A program made the translations under genes and the position numbers. A stretch of DNA of 64,000 bases from Canna indica (lineage: Eukaryota; Streptophyta; Magnoliopsida; Zingiberales; Cannaceae): assembly GCA_034359265.1 (NCBI GenBank), contig CP136890.1:98915501-98979500 (forward strand). The letters are read 5' to 3'. Below the pieces are notes generated by a model, which did no database searches, was not told the DNA's origin, and worked only from the letters and a program-made list of their open reading frames with translations. Positions 59,391-64,000 of the stretch are shown piece after piece; the stretch's first letter is position 1; each line of letters starts with the position of its first letter.

Positions 59391-62300
59391 GCGTAATGGT
59401 ACAATAATACCCCCTTAACTATACAGTAATACCTCATGACTCAGAAGAGAATTTTATAGTGTAATTACAATTTAATATTTGTATAGATAAGGAGATAATG
59501 TGTTGAATTTAGCCGTCATTAACATGTGTGGAGTAGTCAACCTTATCGTTTGACTCTGTTAAAAATCTTACCACTATTACCTACTGATAGTGATAGAGTT
59601 TAAGAAAGAGCTCCTACAACTAGCTTGTCATTTGTTTTCTATACTCTCAGTTTATATCTCGTCAGAGATATTTATTTTATCTCACATTCAGATCAATCAA
59701 TCTTTTCATCTCATTCACTAAAAAGTTGCACATTGGAGGAATTCCAAATCTTTTAATGGATATTTATCAGCATCTACTGCTGTTATCAGTAATGAATGCA
59801 GTTAGATACTGGCATCAATCAATGCAGCAGTCAGTTATATTTATATATGTATATAAATATCATTAAAAATTGAGCAAAATCGCATTGTTTATTCACAGAG
59901 AGATGGAAAAATGAAACATCATCTCAGATATATTCTTTCCCCCAAAAATCATTTCAGATACATTCCTGACTCTGATCAGGAGGAGGAGGAGGAGGACGAG
60001 GCAGACAACAAAATCAAAGAGATCGCAGAAAGATCTTGTCATTCTCTTGGCTGGTGTACCCGCTAAATACTGCATGAGATTAAATCTACAGAATCCAGAC
60101 ACCAAATTAAGGGCACACGATCCATGTTGTGTTCTTTTGCAAACGCCCGCATGTCAAGTTCATAATGGCGCATGTGCAGGAGCTCACTGTATAGGCTTAT
60201 GCGAGGTGCAATGAAGGAGGACTTCATCATATATCCCGTCTTCTGATAGAAAAAGGTTGGTGGAGGGGAGAATTCAAGATGCTCTCCCTACTCTTCTTCT
60301 TCTTCTTCTTCCGGGACCAACAAATATTTAATTTGTATAATAAAACAAGCCCCTCATCTGATTCCCCACCCATGTGCAAATGAGGCCTTTAATTCCATGG
60401 CTTTTCTGTATCTTTATGGCTAAATTACATTTTCCATTTTTGTTTCTTTTTCTTTATTGTTTTTCTGCTTCCTAAATGTACCTAAAATGCGGGCTTTGTC
60501 ATCTCCAGCTTACGTTTGAGGTTAATTTTTATATGAATTATGACTTCACCATGGAAGATAGCTGTAAAGTTTTAGCTGACAGGAATTAAAGATTGCTAAT
60601 GGGGGAAATCAAGCATTATTTTAATCCGTGCCATGTCCTTTTTACTCAGTTACTGCTTTTACTTGATTAGGAGCATGGCAGGCAGAGAGACAGCATGAGA
60701 CCCACTGTTCCTGTAACAATCATCTATCTCCATTCTCCTCAGTCAATGAGAGGAGATCAAATTACTATTTGAGGAGCAAAGAACAGTTTTCATATGTTCA
60801 TTTAATATTTAGTCATCTATTCAGCTTCAAAATTCGTGAGATTCCATCATCAAGATGAGATACTATAGATTTTTGGAATGATTGCTGAGTCCTACTTAAT
60901 TGGTTGCTCTGATTATTTCTCTACTCCACTTCAGTTTTCATTTTGGGAAGAGCAGATTGTATTGGCAGAAAGTATTATTCAAATTGGAGAAGCTCCAAAT
61001 CCAGGTGTTAATGATAATTAATAAATGCTAAAGCAATCCTTTTATATCTTTTGTGTTGGAAATCATTACAACTGGGAGAAAAAAATATAATTAGAAGACA
61101 GAAAGAATGAGTGAGTTTCCCTTGCTACCATTATGAGAGGTTGTGGATTGCTGTACTCTGTTGGGAAGTTTCTTTCAGAGCTTGAGTGCTTGTCGAGGTT
61201 TCTCATGGGCACTTATGAAGAGAGGTTGAGAGATGACATAATAGATCAAATGCCATGCTCTTCCAGGTCCTTATGGCACCACCACAAGGCAGGCAACAAC
61301 AAGTACCACTCCATAGTACTCCCACTCGATCATTTAATGTTCATAAATGATACTAACTAATTTGCTTAATTAGGTCTCCTAGATTAAACTGTGAAAGGTT
61401 TCTTGTGATGGTTGAACTTGCCATTGTAGGACTAGTAAAAATCAGCAAAACTTTTGAGAACTTTTCTATCTTACATCGTGTAGATATCCTCATTTGGAAA
61501 CTTTTTCACTTTTTGTAAGATCAGTATTGGTAGTAGTCATCAGTGTTTTCTATGTGACACTTTCTTTTATTCTATCTCACGTATTTTCTTTCAGTGTCAA
61601 TTCTTTATTTCATCATTTCCTATGCTTGAATCTAAATATCTGCTTTTCCTATGGCAATTTCACATGTTGAAACCCATGATTTTGAGAGCTTTACTTAGCA
61701 ATACCCTTATAACGAATTTGGCTAACTAAGAATGATAGGGTTCTTTGAGGCAATTCACATGCTGAAAGCCTTCTAAAAAGTGTGTGCTTGTTATTACCCT
61801 TACCAATATATTGCTGCCTATGTAGAAAAACTTAAACCTAGGACATTCAGAATCATTTGTCAATCCATATTACTGGGACTAAACATCTAGCTCCCTTTTT
61901 AAAAACCAACGTTTGCTCCTTCAGTGGTAAAGATGATGATGGTGTTGTTAGCTCTTGCTTTTTTGCTGGTAACATTTATCTTCCAAATGCTGGTAGACTA
62001 AATCCTGAAGCTTAGCAGTTAAAGTAGCTCTGAAGATGACTGTAGATAAAAACTATCAGTATGTGCAAGTTGAGTTCAATTCAGAGATCCTCTGCATGCT
62101 AAAGATATATAAAACCTTTGTCAATTTTTACTGTTGTTATACATATCAAAAGAAGAAGCAGAGCAGCCTACGGTTTTTGAAGTGCACCCTGAATGCCTGA
62201 TTCACTAAGGATTTGGAGAAGGATGCATGCAAGATATAAGCTATCCTGTATTGAAATCAGGAGCTACATCACATGCAGAGATGGAATGAAGCCATTTATG

Positions 62301-64000
62301 CTTTCTTACTACTGTGTCGGAGTAAATTATGCTGCTGCCAATTCCGCATGAAATGAAATGCCAACTCATTCCAGCTTCTAACTTATCATTAAATGGAGAA
62401 AGGGTGTAAAATAAATATAATTAAATGGGGATTGGCTTGCATTCCCCAGATACTCTGCAGATTCCTGCTGTAGCTTGATCCCTTCGTGTGATTGGCTTAT
62501 TTTCTGACTTCCTACTGATTTATTTAAGTAAAGCCCTCTACTTTTAGCATCCTCGATGACTGTGACTGCTTTCAAAAGTCTTCTTGTTACTTTATTCAAC
62601 TCGACCTTCGTTTTCTTTGCAGCTGGTGGCAAATTAAATTGCAGCTTACAGTTGCCAGTTTATTCCTTTAAGAGTTTAGTTGATGTTTCACCAACTAGGG
62701 GAGATGAAAGATTCTCGAGGCTGTAGATATAAAGAAGAGAGAGGATGTGGGCTCAAATGTGTAATAATAAAAATGTACCAACTGCAATAACAAAGTACGT
62801 ACTTGGTGGCCGGACATGATGAGACAATTGAATTGGCAGCTTGCAAGCAAATGGCGAGGGGAGAGGAGGAGAGCACGTTAGGAGGCCGGAATAAACGGAG
62901 AAGCGCTGTCCAACACTGTGTTGCTATTGGACCATGATTTATTTATTTTATTATTTACATATTTAAAGCTATAAACAACTCCCACATGCAAAAAGGAATC
63001 GTCCACCGACCCTATTTTGTTTAATAATATTTGTCGATATAATTAATTGAATAGGCTTTTGGCTCTGCAGGTACTACTAGTATATGGAGTTAATAATCCT
63101 AAATCTCTACCATCCTCCTAATCCTGATGAAGGGGATGTATTGGTTGAATGGTTGTAAGTTGGAGGACCTAATCTGCCATGATGGGATTCGCCAATCATG
63201 ATATGATGATTGGCCAGCGGGGCTGATAGGTGTGTGTGGTTGAAGCCAATTCATTGCATGATTGGAGAGTTGTTTTAGGGGAGATTAGTATTCTTGGATT
63301 GCTTTAATTGTTAGATTTGGGACATAAAATTGGTTTAGTGCTAATGATTAGCTTACGAGACAATACATATTATATGTATGTTTGAAATAAGTGCTGCTTG
63401 ATCGGGTGGTGTTATAACTTATAAGTAATTGCCTGGAGAAGAAGAGAGAAATCTTGCTCGCATTACATGCTTTCATACTGACATGCGTCCTCTCGACCGA
63501 TTCTCCAGAATGGCTGACGCTTAGTGGCTATTGAGTTCTTGTTTACTTTGCCCACTAGAAGATAGATACTTGGGGCGTGCATGAATATCGAGTAAGACCC
63601 AGAATCGATTGAATTATGCCTAATCGTGTAGATTTCGAATAAATTCAAATTAAATTCAAATAGGATCAGAGATAAAATCTAAAAAACTGATTAAAACTAA
63701 TTCCGATTCAGGATTCCAAAATTGAAATGGAGCGTATTCATTACTAGTTCCAAGGTACATATTCCAACAAAGTACCTAAAAATCATTTACAAATTTCAAC
63801 AAAGTACTCGAAACATATTCTACACCGTAGATTATCAATAGGGAATCGATTCCAAGTCCCAACAAGGTGTAATCCTATAAAAGATGAAATTCAAGTATCA
63901 TAAAAAAACACAAGATAGATGAGCACGCTCTTCCTTGAGAAAAACTAGGGCAGATTATTATACTAAACCCTGGATGCCCCAATTCCCAAATGGGGAGATG
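59391..64000. other. Intergenic region, no convincing gene
   Basis: AT-rich throughout. Two open frames drew attention but lack support: 61133-61360 (+), 75 codons from an ATG, and 62378-62632 (-), 84 codons without an ATG, rich in Lys/Glu (KKTKVELNKVTRRLLKAV), which could be a single exon of an unrecognised gene. No transposon boundaries, tRNA or known miRNA were recognised. Confidence 0.45.

Noticed and set aside
61133..61360. 75-codon open frame
   Set aside because: Has an ATG but no recognised domain and no promoter or splice context; may be a small gene but cannot be supported.
62378..62632. Lys/Glu-rich 84-codon frame on the minus strand
   Set aside because: No ATG, no partner exon and no family recognised; kept only as a mention in the intergenic entry.

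Overview
This is nuclear DNA from a flowering plant. Genes have GT-AG introns and are spaced 5-15 kb apart. They belong to plant-specific families (AHL, SAUR, ACT-repeat ACR proteins), and the intergenic DNA is full of plant LTR retrotransposons, MITEs and a CACTA element. Short GC-rich coding regions (SAUR, ACR, AHL) in AT-rich surroundings fit a monocot, probably not a grass, but the sequence does not identify the species.

Layout: (1) 1-15454, + strand: the C-terminal three quarters of a homologue of WASHC4/SWIP, a subunit of the actin-regulating WASH complex, with about 20 exons; its N-terminus lies left of the window. (2) 17425-23640, - strand: a five-exon AT-hook/PPC (AHL) protein with two AT-hooks. 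(3) 27718-29545, - strand: a six-exon ACR-type protein with four ACT domains. (4) 29546-36135: gene-poor DNA with a hAT-type MITE, a decayed tRNA-Glu(UUC)-like unit, a hairpin and a probable Helitron remnant. (5) 36136-36933, + strand: a single-exon AHL-type protein that has lost both the AT-hook core and the GRFEIL motif. (6) 37283-48144: a nested retrotransposon cluster. Copia element 1 has its protease split by a CACTA transposon that carries an open 3' piece of a GT47 (exostosin-type) glycosyltransferase gene. Further along it is interrupted by a four-LTR tandem array of a miniature (TRIM) retrotransposon. Next comes Copia element 2, with paired LTRs and a 5-bp target duplication, whose centre has been replaced by a gag-protease-only Ty3/Gypsy element. 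(7) 51119-51424 (+) and 58746-59267 (-): two SAUR auxin-response genes, separated by MITEs and decayed repeats. (8) 59400-64000: no convincing gene.

The host genes do not form one pathway. The AHL proteins are chromatin-associated regulators, the SAURs act in auxin-driven growth, ACR proteins are putative amino-acid sensors, and SWIP belongs to endosomal actin control. The most unusual points are the apparently intact SWIP gene in an angiosperm, the AHL protein missing both hallmark motifs, the gene-carrying CACTA insertion with exact boundaries, and the TRIM array with a chimeric LTR. Exon boundaries were placed by eye from splice-site consensus, reading phase and similarity to remembered family sequences, without any alignment or transcript data.
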